A stretch of 64,000 nucleotides of DNA from contig NZ_CP041696.1 of assembly GCF_007362955.1 (NCBI RefSeq), positions 4,402,001 to 4,466,000 of the forward strand, given 5' to 3'. A model generated the notes under the pieces. It was not told the DNA's origin. It did not search any database and was given only the letters and a program-made list of their open reading frames with translations. Origin of the DNA: Lysinibacillus fusiformis. GTDB lineage: Bacteria > Bacillota > Bacilli > Bacillales_A > Planococcaceae. The translations under genes were made by a program, and so were the position numbers. Below, one piece after another: positions 8,641-16,788 of this stretch (within the stretch, counting starts at the first letter, position 1; each line of letters starts with the position of its first letter).

Positions 8641-8683
8641 AGGTATTCAAGGCGATGAACAATTTGGTTTAATTGTGAACAGT

Positions 8684-8698
8684 TTAGTGTCAAACTAA
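8684..8698. promoter_or_regulatory. Palindrome upstream of the SDR/MarR pair
   Basis: TTAGT-N5-ACTAA lies 30 bp before the SDR start. A MarR-type regulator is encoded as the second gene, so this is a plausible autoregulatory operator. That link is inferred. Confidence 0.35.
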
Positions 8699-8728
8699 TC
8701 GCGAGTTCACTTAAAGGAGTGTTCATCT

Positions 8729-9484
8729 ATGGGTAAATTACAAGATAAAGTTGTTATTATCACTGGTGGTGCAGGGGGTATAGGTGGTGGTATGGCCAAA
8801 GCGATGGTAAAAGAGGGTGCAATCGTTACGATTGTAGATTTGAATGATGAAACAGGGAAAGCAATGGAAAAAGAATTACAACAGTTTTCTCCTAAATCAA
8901 TGTTTTTACAAGCAAATTTAATGGATCGTGAGTATTTACCAAAAATTATTGATACAGTTGTAGCAAAATACGGTAAACTAGATGTATTGGTTAATAATGC
9001 ACAGGCATCGAAACAAGTAACAATCGAAGAAACAACTCAGGCTGATTTAGATTTATCATTTAATACAGGTTATTATCCAACATTTTATTTAATGCAAGCT
9101 GCATTGCCTCATTTGAAAGAATCGAAAGGGAATATTATTAATTTTGCTTCTGGTGCTGGCCTTGCTGATCATGAAACACAAGGCGCTTACGCTGCTGCCA
9201 AAGAAGCAATCCGCGATCTTTCACGTGTAGCGGCAAATGAATGGGGACGCTTCGGTATTAATGTTAACTTAATCAGTCCTATTGCAAACTCACCAGGAGT
9301 ACAAGCATGGGCAAAAGCACAACCGGAATACTATGAAGCTGTAAAAAATAAAATACCAATGGGACGCTTTGGCGATGTTGAACAAGATATCGGACGTGTA
9401 GCCGTATTTTTAGCATCAGAAGATGCTCAATATATCACTGGCCAAACACTTATGGTCGATGGTGGTTCTATTATGCTTCATTAA
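8729..9484 (+). CDS. Short-chain dehydrogenase/reductase
   Basis: This is a classical SDR of 251 residues. The Rossmann motif TGGAGGIG lies at residues 12-19, and the catalytic Ser141, Tyr154 and Lys158 (AYAAAK) are in place. The usual NNAG is NNAQ here. Asp at the end of strand 2 (IVDLND) suggests NAD(H) preference. The C-terminus (GQTLMVDGG) is typical. The substrate cannot be told from sequence. It is followed 29 nt later by a MarR-type gene on the same strand, which probably regulates it. Confidence 0.9.
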   Translation: MGKLQDKVVIITGGAGGIGGGMAKAMVKEGAIVTIVDLNDETGKAMEKELQQFSPKSMFLQANLMDREYLPKIIDTVVAKYGKLDVLVNNAQASKQVTIEETTQADLDLSFNTGYYPTFYLMQAALPHLKESKGNIINFASGAGLADHETQGAYAAAKEAIRDLSRVAANEWGRFGINVNLISPIANSPGVQAWAKAQPEYYEAVKNKIPMGRFGDVEQDIGRVAVFLASEDAQYITGQTLMVDGGSIMLH

Positions 9485-9513
9485 TATTCTCGGATGTTCG
9501 AGGAGGATTTTTT

Positions 9514-9948
9514 TTGGAACAGACAAGTATTTTTAAACTCATTCATATGATTGAACAGATGAATAATGCAAATATTATACGATTTACGAAAGCTTTTCCG
9601 TATCCGTTAGGTATTTCGCCGATTTTAGTATTAAACGAACTACATTCACATGGACCGCAAAAGCAAGCAGAATTGGCGGAAACAATCGGTTATACGAAAG
9701 GCGCTATGACGAGTATTGCTGAGAAATTAGTAAAACTTGGTTTAGCTGAAAGACTGTATGATCAAGCCGATCGTCGTACGATACGTTTAATGATTACCAA
9801 TGAAGGGGAAAAAGCTTTAGTAATAGCTCAATTGATTGGCAAGGAAGTCTTTATGCAGCTTTTTGAAGTATTGAATGAGGAAGAGATTACACAATATTTG
9901 CTGATTCAAGAAAAGTTAGTGCAAGGAATTCAAGACAAACAACGATAG
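9514..9948 (+). CDS. MarR-family transcriptional regulator
   Basis: This 144-residue winged-helix regulator starts at TTG (9514), seven bases after AGGAGG. The core region (QAELAETIGYTKGAMTSIAE, then LVKLGLAERL and DRRTIRLMIT) is the recognition helix and wing of MarR proteins. It dimerises through its terminal helices and should bind a short palindrome, possibly the one at 8684. It is cotranscribed with the upstream SDR and followed by a terminator. Confidence 0.9.
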   Translation: MEQTSIFKLIHMIEQMNNANIIRFTKAFPYPLGISPILVLNELHSHGPQKQAELAETIGYTKGAMTSIAEKLVKLGLAERLYDQADRRTIRLMITNEGEKALVIAQLIGKEVFMQLFEVLNEEEITQYLLIQEKLVQGIQDKQR

Positions 9949-9960
9949 ATATGTATAAGG

Positions 9961-9993
9961 AAGCCGTTTCAAATTATCTGAGACGGCTTTTTA
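9961..9993 (+). terminator. Terminator after the marR gene
   Basis: AAGCCGTTTC (9961-9970) pairs, with one G-U, with GAGACGGCTT (9980-9989), followed by TTT. Confidence 0.85.
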
Positions 9994-10325
9994 CTGTGTA
10001 AAGTGAATGCTTTAAACCTATGGAAAGTTGAGTGTCTTTGTTCGTAAGTCTGCAGAAGGGACCGAGTAAATCGTAAAACAAATAGTCACGCTCTTAAAAA
10101 CAAAAGTTATTGCATCTCTGAAAACTAACATGTAAAAACGTTGGAACTGATAAACAGTATTGGGAATTTCAAATATTATTGAATATATTGTCGTATATTT
10201 AGTAAATACTAGTGTACGTCTTTTTTTCGTCCAATATGCATATAAATAGACTAAATGAACTTTTTTCCAACCTAATACGTCAAAAAGAAGAGGGAATTTG
10301 TTAAAAAGCAAGAGAGGACTTAAGT
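9994..10325. other. Intergenic stretch before the first LCP gene
   Basis: No gene is supported on either strand. The reverse-strand frame across it lacks a ribosome site and has no recognisable domain. The promoter for the LCP gene should lie here, but I could not single one out. Confidence 0.4.
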
Positions 10326-11255
10326 ATGGAAAAAAAAATGCAACGTTCAAAGAAAAAGAAAAGCAAGAAAAAAATCATGTTATGGATTCTAGGTAGTTTA
10401 CTGGTAATTTTTTTAGTTTTTTTAGGTACTGCTTATTATACTGTCCAGAAAACAATGAATAAAATTAATACGCCACTTCTTGAAACAAATAATGTAGAAA
10501 AAGAACAAAAAACAATTACGAAAAAAGAACCGTTTTCTGTGCTGATGCTTGGCGTGGATGAACGAAAAAATGATAGTGGCCGTTCAGACACGATGATTGT
10601 TATCACAGTAAACCCAGAAAAGCAAACAATGAAAATGCTCAGTATTCCACGTGATACACGTACTGAGATTATTGGTCATGATACAGTCGATAAGATAAAT
10701 CATGCCTATGCATTTGGTGGAGTACCAATGGCCATGGATACAGTTGAGAATTTTTTAGATATACCACTCGATTATTATGTATTCATCAATATGGAGGGCT
10801 TCCTACAAATTATCGACACATTGGGGGGAGTAACCATCCAAAATGATATGGATTTGACCTATGACACCTATCATTATCCAAAAGGTGAAGTAAGTTTGAA
10901 TGGTGATGAGGCACTTATTTTTTCACGTATACGTTACGAGGACCCACGTGGTGATTTTGGACGTCAGATTCGTCAACGACAAATTATCGAAGCCGTTATG
11001 AGAAAAGCGTCGACGCCCTCAGTGCTTTTAAAGGCAACAGATATGCTTGATGTTGTAGGAGAGAATGTCCGCATGAATTTTAGCGTAAAGGACCTTATTC
11101 AGCTGCAAGGTATTTATAAAAAAATGAATAGTGATATTGTTCAATTATCATTCGAAGAGGGAGCAGGTACGAAAATTGATCATATATGGTATTATATTCC
11201 AGATGAATCAGAATTGCATAAAATCCAAACGGAATTAAAAACACATTTACAATAA
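10326..11255 (+). CDS. LytR-CpsA-Psr (LCP) family glycopolymer transferase
   Basis: This is a 309-residue membrane-anchored enzyme. A basic N-terminus is followed by one membrane helix (about residues 17-40) and then the extracellular LCP domain. Family signatures are the DERKNDSGRSDTMIVITV region, SIPRDTR, the HAYAFGG segment and FSRIRYEDPRGDFGR with its conserved Arg residues. LCP enzymes attach teichoic acids or other glycopolymers from lipid carriers to peptidoglycan. A second, different LCP gene lies at 45375, consistent with the several paralogues usual in Bacillota. Confidence 0.92.
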   Translation: MEKKMQRSKKKKSKKKIMLWILGSLLVIFLVFLGTAYYTVQKTMNKINTPLLETNNVEKEQKTITKKEPFSVLMLGVDERKNDSGRSDTMIVITVNPEKQTMKMLSIPRDTRTEIIGHDTVDKINHAYAFGGVPMAMDTVENFLDIPLDYYVFINMEGFLQIIDTLGGVTIQNDMDLTYDTYHYPKGEVSLNGDEALIFSRIRYEDPRGDFGRQIRQRQIIEAVMRKASTPSVLLKATDMLDVVGENVRMNFSVKDLIQLQGIYKKMNSDIVQLSFEEGAGTKIDHIWYYIPDESELHKIQTELKTHLQ

Positions 11256-11334
11256 TGTTTACTAAATATTGTAAAAATAGATACTCAGGGAACTCTAGAT
11301 GTAAAAATTTTTGTCAAAGAAGGGAGGGAGATTC

Positions 11335-11478
11335 ATGAATGGGAGGACCCAGGTGCTTAGGTATACAGCTCTAAATAATTGCATGCAAAGCTATATACCT
11401 AAACGCAAGGTACGAAAAAGTCCAATCACATCAGCTATGCGAAACTTACATCTACTTTGTCTAAAAATTTTCATGTAA
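11335..11478 (+). CDS. Possible 47-residue basic ORF overlapping a structured element
   Basis: A very strong ribosome site (AAGGGAGGGAG) precedes an ATG that opens 47 codons, rich in Arg and Lys, ending TAA at 11476. The same DNA holds an unusual inverted repeat: TTAGGTATA (11357-11365) plus AGCT (11367-11370) pairs with AGCT (11389-11392) plus TATACCTAA (11394-11402), separated by one mismatch. A terminator follows directly. The locus could encode a small protein, a structured RNA, or both. I recognise neither. Confidence 0.4.
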   Translation: MNGRTQVLRYTALNNCMQSYIPKRKVRKSPITSAMRNLHLLCLKIFM

Positions 11479-11482
11479 AATT

Positions 11483-11530
11483 AAAAAATCATTCAGGTAG
11501 GATGCATGCCTAGTTGAATGATTTTTTTGT
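11483..11530 (+). terminator. Terminator of the small locus at 11335
   Basis: AAAAATCATTCA pairs with TGAATGATTTTTT around an imperfect inner stem, and the 3' arm ends in a T run. Confidence 0.75.
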
Positions 11531-11596
11531 TACGTTTGAAATATCAGAAAATTTAGTGTATACTATATTTATCAGGTGGTTGAGGGAGTGATAGTA

Positions 11597-11707
11597 ATGA
11601 TGATAGGTACCATTTTATTGGCAGTCGCATTGCCTATCGGTATTGTATTAGCAGTAGATTTGTTTAATGAACAGCATCACTCTGCTACGCAAAGTAACCA
11701 TTTATAA
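11597..11707 (+). CDS. 36-residue single-helix membrane protein
   Basis: GGGAGTG precedes the ATG at 11597, which opens a 36-codon frame. Residues 3-22 form one hydrophobic helix (IGTILLAVALPIGIVLAV), followed by a short hydrophilic, His-containing tail. A TATACTATA-type -10 lies about 35 bp upstream. Size, helix and ribosome site make this a credible small membrane protein of unknown role, directly upstream of the signal peptidase gene. Confidence 0.55.
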   Translation: MMIGTILLAVALPIGIVLAVDLFNEQHHSATQSNHL

Positions 11708-11855
11708 TGGCAAGAATAATATAATGGATTTCTAAGAAGACAAAGCATGTAAAGGTTTTGTCTATTTTTCATGAAAGAGAAACATTTTGGGCTGAAAAGC
11801 GTCACTATTCTTTAGAAAATGCTATACTATAAGAAAACAGTATCGGGGAATGAGT

Positions 11856-12413
11856 ATGCAAGAAGAAAAAACGAGTTTTAAAAAAGAAATGCTATCCTAC
11901 ATTAAAATTATTGTTATTACAGTTCTTGTCGTATTGGGTTGTAAACAGTTTTTATTTGCACCCATTAAAGTTCAAGGTGCTTCAATGTACCCGACGTACG
12001 AAAATAAGGATATTATCATTGTCAGTAAAACAAGTACAATTGATCGTTTTGACCAAATTGTTTTCCAATCACCAACAGAGGATGAATTATACATTAAACG
12101 TGTAATTGGATTGCCTGGGGATTCAGTTGAAATGAAAGACGATGTTTTGTATGTAAATGGTAAAGCTTATAAAGAAGATTATGTGAATCGTCAAACCGAT
12201 GATCCGAATCAATTACGTATTACGGAAAATTTTACATTAGAGGAACTTGTCAGTGAAAAAAAAGTACCAGAAGGTATGTACTTTGTGCTCGGTGACAATC
12301 GCTTAAAAAGTTATGATAGCCGTCATTATGGTTTAATTGCTAAAGATGCAGTATATGGCGAATCAAAAATAACAGTTTACCCGTTCAAACATTTTCATAT
12401 TGGTCGTAAATAA
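11856..12413 (+). CDS. lepB: Signal peptidase I
   Basis: This is a type I signal peptidase of 185 residues that removes signal peptides from exported proteins at the outer face of the membrane. One N-terminal helix (YIKIIVITVLVVLGCK) is followed by the catalytic Ser43 (GASMYPTY) and Lys81 (YIKRVIGLPGD), then GDNR and S-x-DSRHYG, the boxes C to E of the family. The ATG at 11856 is preferred over 11850 because GGGGA sits seven bases before it. It resembles the short Sip enzymes of Bacillus. Confidence 0.93.
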   Translation: MQEEKTSFKKEMLSYIKIIVITVLVVLGCKQFLFAPIKVQGASMYPTYENKDIIIVSKTSTIDRFDQIVFQSPTEDELYIKRVIGLPGDSVEMKDDVLYVNGKAYKEDYVNRQTDDPNQLRITENFTLEELVSEKKVPEGMYFVLGDNRLKSYDSRHYGLIAKDAVYGESKITVYPFKHFHIGRK

Positions 12414-12508
12414 TTTGGGGAGTGACTGTTCTAAAAGGTAACCAAATTACTTTTGAATAGCCATTCTATCAATATATGCTACTTAAAATTAGCTGCAAAT
12501 TTACAAAG

Positions 12509-12552
12509 AAAGAGGTCTACTCAGATTTTATCTTGAGTAGCCTCTTTTTTTT
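12509..12552. terminator. Shared terminator between lepB and the convergent small gene
   Basis: AAAGAGG(T)CTACTCA pairs with TTGAGTAGCCTCTTT, and the + strand ends in a run of T. The hairpin overlaps the 3' end of the minus-strand gene at 12521. Confidence 0.8.
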
Positions 12553-12751
12553 CAGCTAAAGCTGTACAAACTTTATAAGAAGGATAATGAACACAGACTT
12601 CGGAATTTTCAACAGTTTCTTTTATCGGGGTTTGCTGTTTGTCCACAATGGGAATGTCAATAGATGGTTCATCCGCCGTAAATTCCTCTATTACTGGTTC
12701 CACGCCGTAAAACAGTCCTAAAAAATAGCATACTAAACCTACTATACGCAA
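12521..12751 (-). CDS. Hypothetical 76-residue secreted or membrane-anchored protein
   Basis: This small protein has a hydrophobic N-terminus (MRIVGLVCYFLGLFYG) and an acidic hydrophilic remainder with two Cys (VCVHYPSYKVCTA). It starts at TTG (12751) with GAGGTGA upstream. The N-terminus could be an anchor or a poor signal peptide. It is convergent with lepB and shares the terminator. I do not recognise a family. Confidence 0.5.
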   Translation of the reverse strand: MRIVGLVCYFLGLFYGVEPVIEEFTADEPSIDIPIVDKQQTPIKETVENSEVCVHYPSYKVCTALAEKKEATQDKI

Positions 12752-12949
12752 ACAATCACCTCTCTATTAAAACTTTTTATATTATTATTTATGGTCAAAT
12801 AATGAGAATTATAAGTGATATGCGAAAAAAAGAATGGTGTAAGGAAAAATCAGGGACAAAGAAGCGAAAAAATCAAAGTGGGAATTTTGTTATAAAAAAT
12901 GTTGTAAGAAAAAATACAATATGCTAATATAGCTAAAGTAAAATAATTT

Positions 12950-13051
12950 GATATGTATAACCTCAATAATATGGATTGAGGGTCTCTACCAGGAACCATA
13001 AAATCCTGACTACAAAAATTATGCTTTCATTTTTGTAGTCAGGATTTTTTT
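12950..13051 (+). promoter_or_regulatory. Purine riboswitch with terminator, upstream of the PbuE-like pump
   Basis: The three-way purine aptamer is clear. P2 is CCTCAAT (12961-12967) with ATTGAGG (12975-12981), closing an AATATGG loop. The J2/3 strand reads GTCTCTACC. P3 is CAGGA with TCCTG, and P1 pairs TGTA (12954-12957) with TACA. The base that pairs with the ligand (position 74 of the family) is C at 13010, which predicts guanine or hypoxanthine. Overlapping the 3' half is a terminator, ATCCTGACTACAAAAAT (13003-13019) with its complement 13029-13045 and a T run. Ligand binding should therefore prevent termination: an ON switch, as known for pbuE. Confidence 0.92.
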
Positions 13052-13096
13052 ATAAATTGACCCGTACAAGATGGAAGCAATAGAAGGGTTGATTTC

Positions 13097-14266
13097 ATGA
13101 ATTGGAGAGTTTTTATTCTGGCTGCTACTACTTTTGCAGTCGGATTAGTGGAGTTAATTGTAGGTGGGATACTACCTTATATTGCTGATGATTTAAACGT
13201 ATCACTAGCAACAGCAGGGCAACTCATTACTATTTTCGCGTTAGTGTATGCCATTTCTGCGCCTGTGCTGTTGTCTTTAACTGCAAAAGTGGAAAGGAAA
13301 CGCCTGTATCTGATTGCATTATTCATATTTACTTTAGGCAATATTATGACTTTTTTCAGTGCAACATTCTTAATAGTCATGATTGCTAGAATAATAACAG
13401 CGATGAGTACAGCATTGGTGATTGTTCTATCACTCACAATTACAACTAAAATTGTAGAGCCAAGACATCGCGCCAAAGCATTAGGGCTTATTTTTATTGG
13501 TGTAAGTTCTTCACTTGTCATAGGTGTTCCTATGGGGATATTTGTAACAGAAGCTTTTGGTTGGCGTGCTGTTTTCTTAGGGATAGGATTGCTTTCAACG
13601 GTTTCAATGGTACTGATTTATTTATTACTAGAAAAAATGCCAGTTGTAGAGGTTACGCCATTAAAAGTTCAAATAAAATCATTAGCAAACTTAAAAATAT
13701 CTAGTGCCCATTTAACTACACTATTTATGCTGGCGGGTCATTACATGCTCTATGCCTACTTTACGCCATTTTTAGTGGAAGCATTTGATTTGAATTCATC
13801 ATGGATTAGTATTTGTTACCTTATATTTGGAATAGCATCTGTAAGTGGGAATGCCCTTGGTGGTTGGTTAAGTGACAAAATAGGTTCAGGTAAAGCTATT
13901 TTAATTGTTATATCGACATTCTCAATCGTACTTTTTTCAATTCCTTATACAATCGTAGCTTTCCCGCTCTTTCTAATTGTCACAGTACTATGGGGAGCAC
14001 TTAGTTGGGCCTTAACGCCACCTTTACAAAACTATCTCATACAAACTGACCCTAAAACATCTGATATTCAACAAAGCTTAAATACTGCGGCTTTACAAAT
14101 CGGTATATCTATAGGATCAGCAGTTGGTGGAGCGCTGTTTGCGATGACTGGTTCTGTCATGGATTTAGCACGTTTTGGAGCCGTTTTAGTTTTATGTGCA
14201 TTCGGTAGTGCTGCTTTTTCTTTGAAAAGAGCGCCACTGTCACAAGAACAGCCATCTTCAAATTAA
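13097..14266 (+). CDS. pbuE: MFS purine efflux pump, PbuE-like
   Basis: This is a 12-helix major facilitator of 389 residues, similar from end to end to B. subtilis PbuE (YdhL), which exports purine bases and nucleosides. It shares the N-terminal pattern FAVGLVELIVGGILP, the LTAKVERKRLYLIALF loop and the SDIQQSLNTAALQIG region near the C-terminus. The ATG follows AAGGG by 8 nt. It is preceded by a purine riboswitch, which strongly supports a purine substrate. The aptamer has the guanine-type specificity base, so the physiological ligand may differ from adenine in B. subtilis. Confidence 0.88.
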   Translation: MNWRVFILAATTFAVGLVELIVGGILPYIADDLNVSLATAGQLITIFALVYAISAPVLLSLTAKVERKRLYLIALFIFTLGNIMTFFSATFLIVMIARIITAMSTALVIVLSLTITTKIVEPRHRAKALGLIFIGVSSSLVIGVPMGIFVTEAFGWRAVFLGIGLLSTVSMVLIYLLLEKMPVVEVTPLKVQIKSLANLKISSAHLTTLFMLAGHYMLYAYFTPFLVEAFDLNSSWISICYLIFGIASVSGNALGGWLSDKIGSGKAILIVISTFSIVLFSIPYTIVAFPLFLIVTVLWGALSWALTPPLQNYLIQTDPKTSDIQQSLNTAALQIGISIGSAVGGALFAMTGSVMDLARFGAVLVLCAFGSAAFSLKRAPLSQEQPSSN

Positions 14267-14414
14267 TGATAAAGCCATTAATTCGAATAGATTTAGCTTA
14301 TCTTTATCGCGACCTTTGATAGTTATTGATATGAATTATTGATGTTCTTTAATAGAAAAGAAGGATTATTTTGAATGAGGATCGAATGTAAGTGTAGAGG
14401 AGGCTGGTAAATAA

Positions 14415-14696
14415 ATGCAGGTAGATTTAACAGAATTTGAAGGATTAAATGTGAAAATTGTTGCGACGATTGACCAAACGCTTTATCGAAACGTTGGTGC
14501 TATTATCTTATACGAGGAGGATTCACACATTTTATCTGTACGAAAACTGAAAAGAAAAATCGCTGATCAATATATACCAACTGACGAACTCCAAAACTTT
14601 ACATTTAACTCACAAGCAGATGCCGTCAAATTTACGCACAAGCTTACTAGAATGAGCGCGCTCGATTATTTATTAGTAACAAACAGAGATAAATAA
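14415..14696 (+). CDS. Hypothetical 93-residue cytoplasmic protein
   Basis: The frame has a good ribosome site (GAGGAGG, 10 nt upstream), a mixed alpha/beta-looking composition, and no membrane segment or signal. It is followed 30 nt later by an intrinsic terminator, so it is a single-gene unit. I do not recognise a family, and no motif suggests a function. Confidence 0.65.
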   Translation: MQVDLTEFEGLNVKIVATIDQTLYRNVGAIILYEEDSHILSVRKLKRKIADQYIPTDELQNFTFNSQADAVKFTHKLTRMSALDYLLVTNRDK

Positions 14697-14727
14697 TGAA
14701 AAACAATATAATCAGTAAATGTATTAG

Positions 14728-14752
14728 GGCTACCTTTAGGTAGTCTTTTTTT
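14728..14752 (+). terminator. Terminator after the 93-residue gene
   Basis: GGCTACC (14728-14734), TTTA loop, GGTAGTC (14739-14745), then seven T. Confidence 0.88.
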
Positions 14753-14763
14753 ATTGCGGAATA

Positions 14764-14795
14764 TAAAAAAGTCGTCTCGAAATCTTAAGACGACT
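14764..14795 (-). terminator. Terminator of the DUF3231 gene
   Basis: AGTCGTCT (14770-14777) pairs with AGACGACT (14788-14795). Read on the minus strand, the stem is followed by TTTTTT. Confidence 0.85.
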
Positions 14796-14834
14796 GTAAA
14801 TTCCTTGACCGTGTGCTAACACAAATACTTACAA

Positions 14835-15329
14835 TTAAGAAGTAGTAGAAGAAACAAGTAACCAATCTTTATCTTTACTAAGTTGTAGTAATTTTGCACC
14901 CAAAACGGCATTCTTCATATGAAATTGGCCGAACATTGTCGTTAGATTTCCCTTAATAGATCGTTCCATCGCTTGGGTAGATGAAATTAAAGCAGAAGCG
15001 ATATTCATAGATAGAACTGCACTGATTTCTGTATCGGTAATTTTTTTAACGCCCCGAATGTCACCAAGTTGCATCGATAGATTTTCACGAGGCATAGGAG
15101 GGATAGCACTGTTATTTTCTTTTAATAGCTCTTCTAGTTGTTTGTTTTCGTCTTTCAAGACTTCAATAAATTCCACAATGATCGCTCTCAAATCTTTATC
15201 CAAAGCATGCTTGAAAAATGAGTGATTTGCAGCTATATAGCCATTATTTAAACCGAGATGGGTCCAAATCGAAAATAATTCATTAAAACGTAATGATTGA
15301 CTTTCAATATTTTTATTGAAATTTGACAT
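14835..15329 (-). CDS. DUF3231 family protein
   Basis: This 164-residue helical protein matches the DUF3231 pattern: THLGLNNGYIAANHSFFKHA near the start, KDENKQLEELLKEN in the middle, and MFGQFHMKNAVLGAKLLQLS at the end. The family is common in spore-forming Bacilli, often in multiple copies or duplicated halves, and has a ferritin-like helix pattern. No biochemical role is established as far as I know. It is a single gene with its own terminator and no export signal. Confidence 0.82.
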   Translation of the reverse strand: MSNFNKNIESQSLRFNELFSIWTHLGLNNGYIAANHSFFKHALDKDLRAIIVEFIEVLKDENKQLEELLKENNSAIPPMPRENLSMQLGDIRGVKKITDTEISAVLSMNIASALISSTQAMERSIKGNLTTMFGQFHMKNAVLGAKLLQLSKDKDWLLVSSTTS

Positions 15330-15565
15330 AGTTACACTTCCTAATTTGTATTATAGTTTTTTAATATGAGAATAGGATGTGCTATAAAAATATATTTTAT
15401 TCATTTTTTGGAAAAAAAGATTATTTTTATGATGAAGTATGTGTGAAATAGCTAGACTTTCCTTTATAACTGGCAATCAATCTGTGGTATTGCCGCATAT
15501 TACCAGTTGGTATGTAGTTGCTAGCAAAAAAGCTGTAGCAATCGTAGGTGCCACAGCAGAACTCA

Positions 15566-16216
15566 TTAATACGATCCATATGGATAACTGTATGGATATT
15601 GATAATGATAAGGATTCATCGGTTGTTGATAGGCATTTACATAAGAATTGGGTGGGTTAGTAGAAGTCTGATTTTGATTATTGCGGTTACAATTATTAGC
15701 AGGACCAATATAGGTTGAAGGTACAACTGGGGCTATTGTTTTCTTCCACTGATTTTCATCTAAACAATACGTATGCGCCATAACATTAGCTGGCGTAAAT
15801 TTCAAAATATCTGAACCTAAAATTACTTCAGGTGTTGGCGCATCAAAGATGGCAAGTAAATGTGTGTTATCGGCTGTAGCAATTTCATAATGCCACCAAC
15901 CTTGTGGCACATTAGCAACTTGACCTGGTGTAATTGGATAGTTTTGAATTTGTTTAGTGATTGGGTTAAGTATAGAGACTGTTGCGGCCCCAGAAACACA
16001 ATAGACAAGTTCCCCAGCATTTTGATGATAATGGGGCTCGACTACATTGTTTGTACTAAGAAAAATATCTAGCAATGACACGTTTTCAAGTGTATTTAAC
16101 TGAGCAACACCTAAAATGTTGATAAAGTTTTGATTATCCTTTTTAAAAAGAGGACTTTTATTGACATCAAATGTGAACTGCGTCGATGGTGAAGTGTAAT
16201 CAATATTTGAACTAAT
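15566..16216 (-). CDS. Cupin-domain protein with Asn/Tyr/Pro-rich tail, start uncertain
   Basis: The core is a cupin barrel: HYHQNAGELVYCVSG carries the metal-binding His/Glu motif, and PQGWWHYE the second motif. The tail, about 45 residues rich in N, Q, P and Y (ending YPYSYPYGSY), resembles spore-surface proteins. The only standard start is GTG at 16081, but the frame stays open upstream and reads YTSPSTQFTFDVNKSPLF and INILGVAQLNTLENV, which looks like the normal family N-terminus. AAAGGA lies 7 nt before an ATT at 16216, so either ATT is used or an ATG was lost by mutation. I annotate from 16216. It resembles Bacillus cupins of unknown substrate. Confidence 0.7.
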   Translation of the reverse strand: MSSNIDYTSPSTQFTFDVNKSPLFKKDNQNFINILGVAQLNTLENVSLLDIFLSTNNVVEPHYHQNAGELVYCVSGAATVSILNPITKQIQNYPITPGQVANVPQGWWHYEIATADNTHLLAIFDAPTPEVILGSDILKFTPANVMAHTYCLDENQWKKTIAPVVPSTYIGPANNCNRNNQNQTSTNPPNSYVNAYQQPMNPYHYQYPYSYPYGSY

Positions 16217-16384
16217 ATTTACATCCTTTCTGAATGAATTTAGATGTTCTTCACTAGTACAGGATATGTATAGCCCTGTTTTAGCAATAAACGAATGCCT
16301 ATTTCACAAAGGACTGTCTAAATAGATGCAAACAATAACGCCTTTTTCCTATACTGAAGTATCTGCCACGCTATCTATGGGCAA
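16217..16384. other. Intergenic stretch between cupin gene and IS66 remnant
   Basis: On the minus strand a short coding-like tail (CEIGIRLLLKQGYTYPVLV, stop near 16247) appears without a start. It may be the end of a lost gene upstream of the cupin gene. Nothing else is supported. Confidence 0.3.
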
Positions 16385-16624
16385 GTCTGCTCCCTCGGGC
16401 TTTTCTCTGTGAGCGAAGCGGGAGCAAAAGAGAATGCAATCTGTTTAAGCTTGTTCGAAACGGCTAAAGCAAACTGCATCGATTTTTATCAATACCTTGT
16501 GAAACTCATGACAGAGCTGCCAAATTTACCGATTCATCAGCAGCTAAAGATTTTAAATGATTACATGCCTTGGTCGGAAAATATCCAGGACATGTACAAA
16601 ATAGCCGCTATCCAAAAAATTTAG
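16385..16624 (+). pseudogene. C-terminal remnant of an IS66-family transposase
   Basis: The frame reads LFSVSEAGAKENAICLSLFE and then TAKANCIDFYQYLVKLM and LNDYMPWSENIQDMYK, matching the last 70 residues of IS66 TnpC (GAKA.A..YSLIETAKANGL.P and LLPW). The rest of the element is gone, so it is a scar of an old insertion just upstream of the sigma-factor operon. Confidence 0.75.
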
Positions 16625-16788
16625 ATAGCTGGCCATTCGTCATGCGTAGCAAGAAGGTGTGCTTGTTTTTTATAGTTCAAGGCTTTATGGCATCTTCACG
16701 AGCTAAAGAAAAGGTTTTCAATCTAATCTCATTAACACCAAGGCAAGTTGACAATTTAGAAAGTAACTTATTTATTTATTCATTTATT

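Noticed and set aside
10018..10350. 110-codon minus-strand frame upstream of the LCP gene
   Set aside because: It overlaps the LCP start and promoter region, has low-complexity aromatic composition and no ribosome site.
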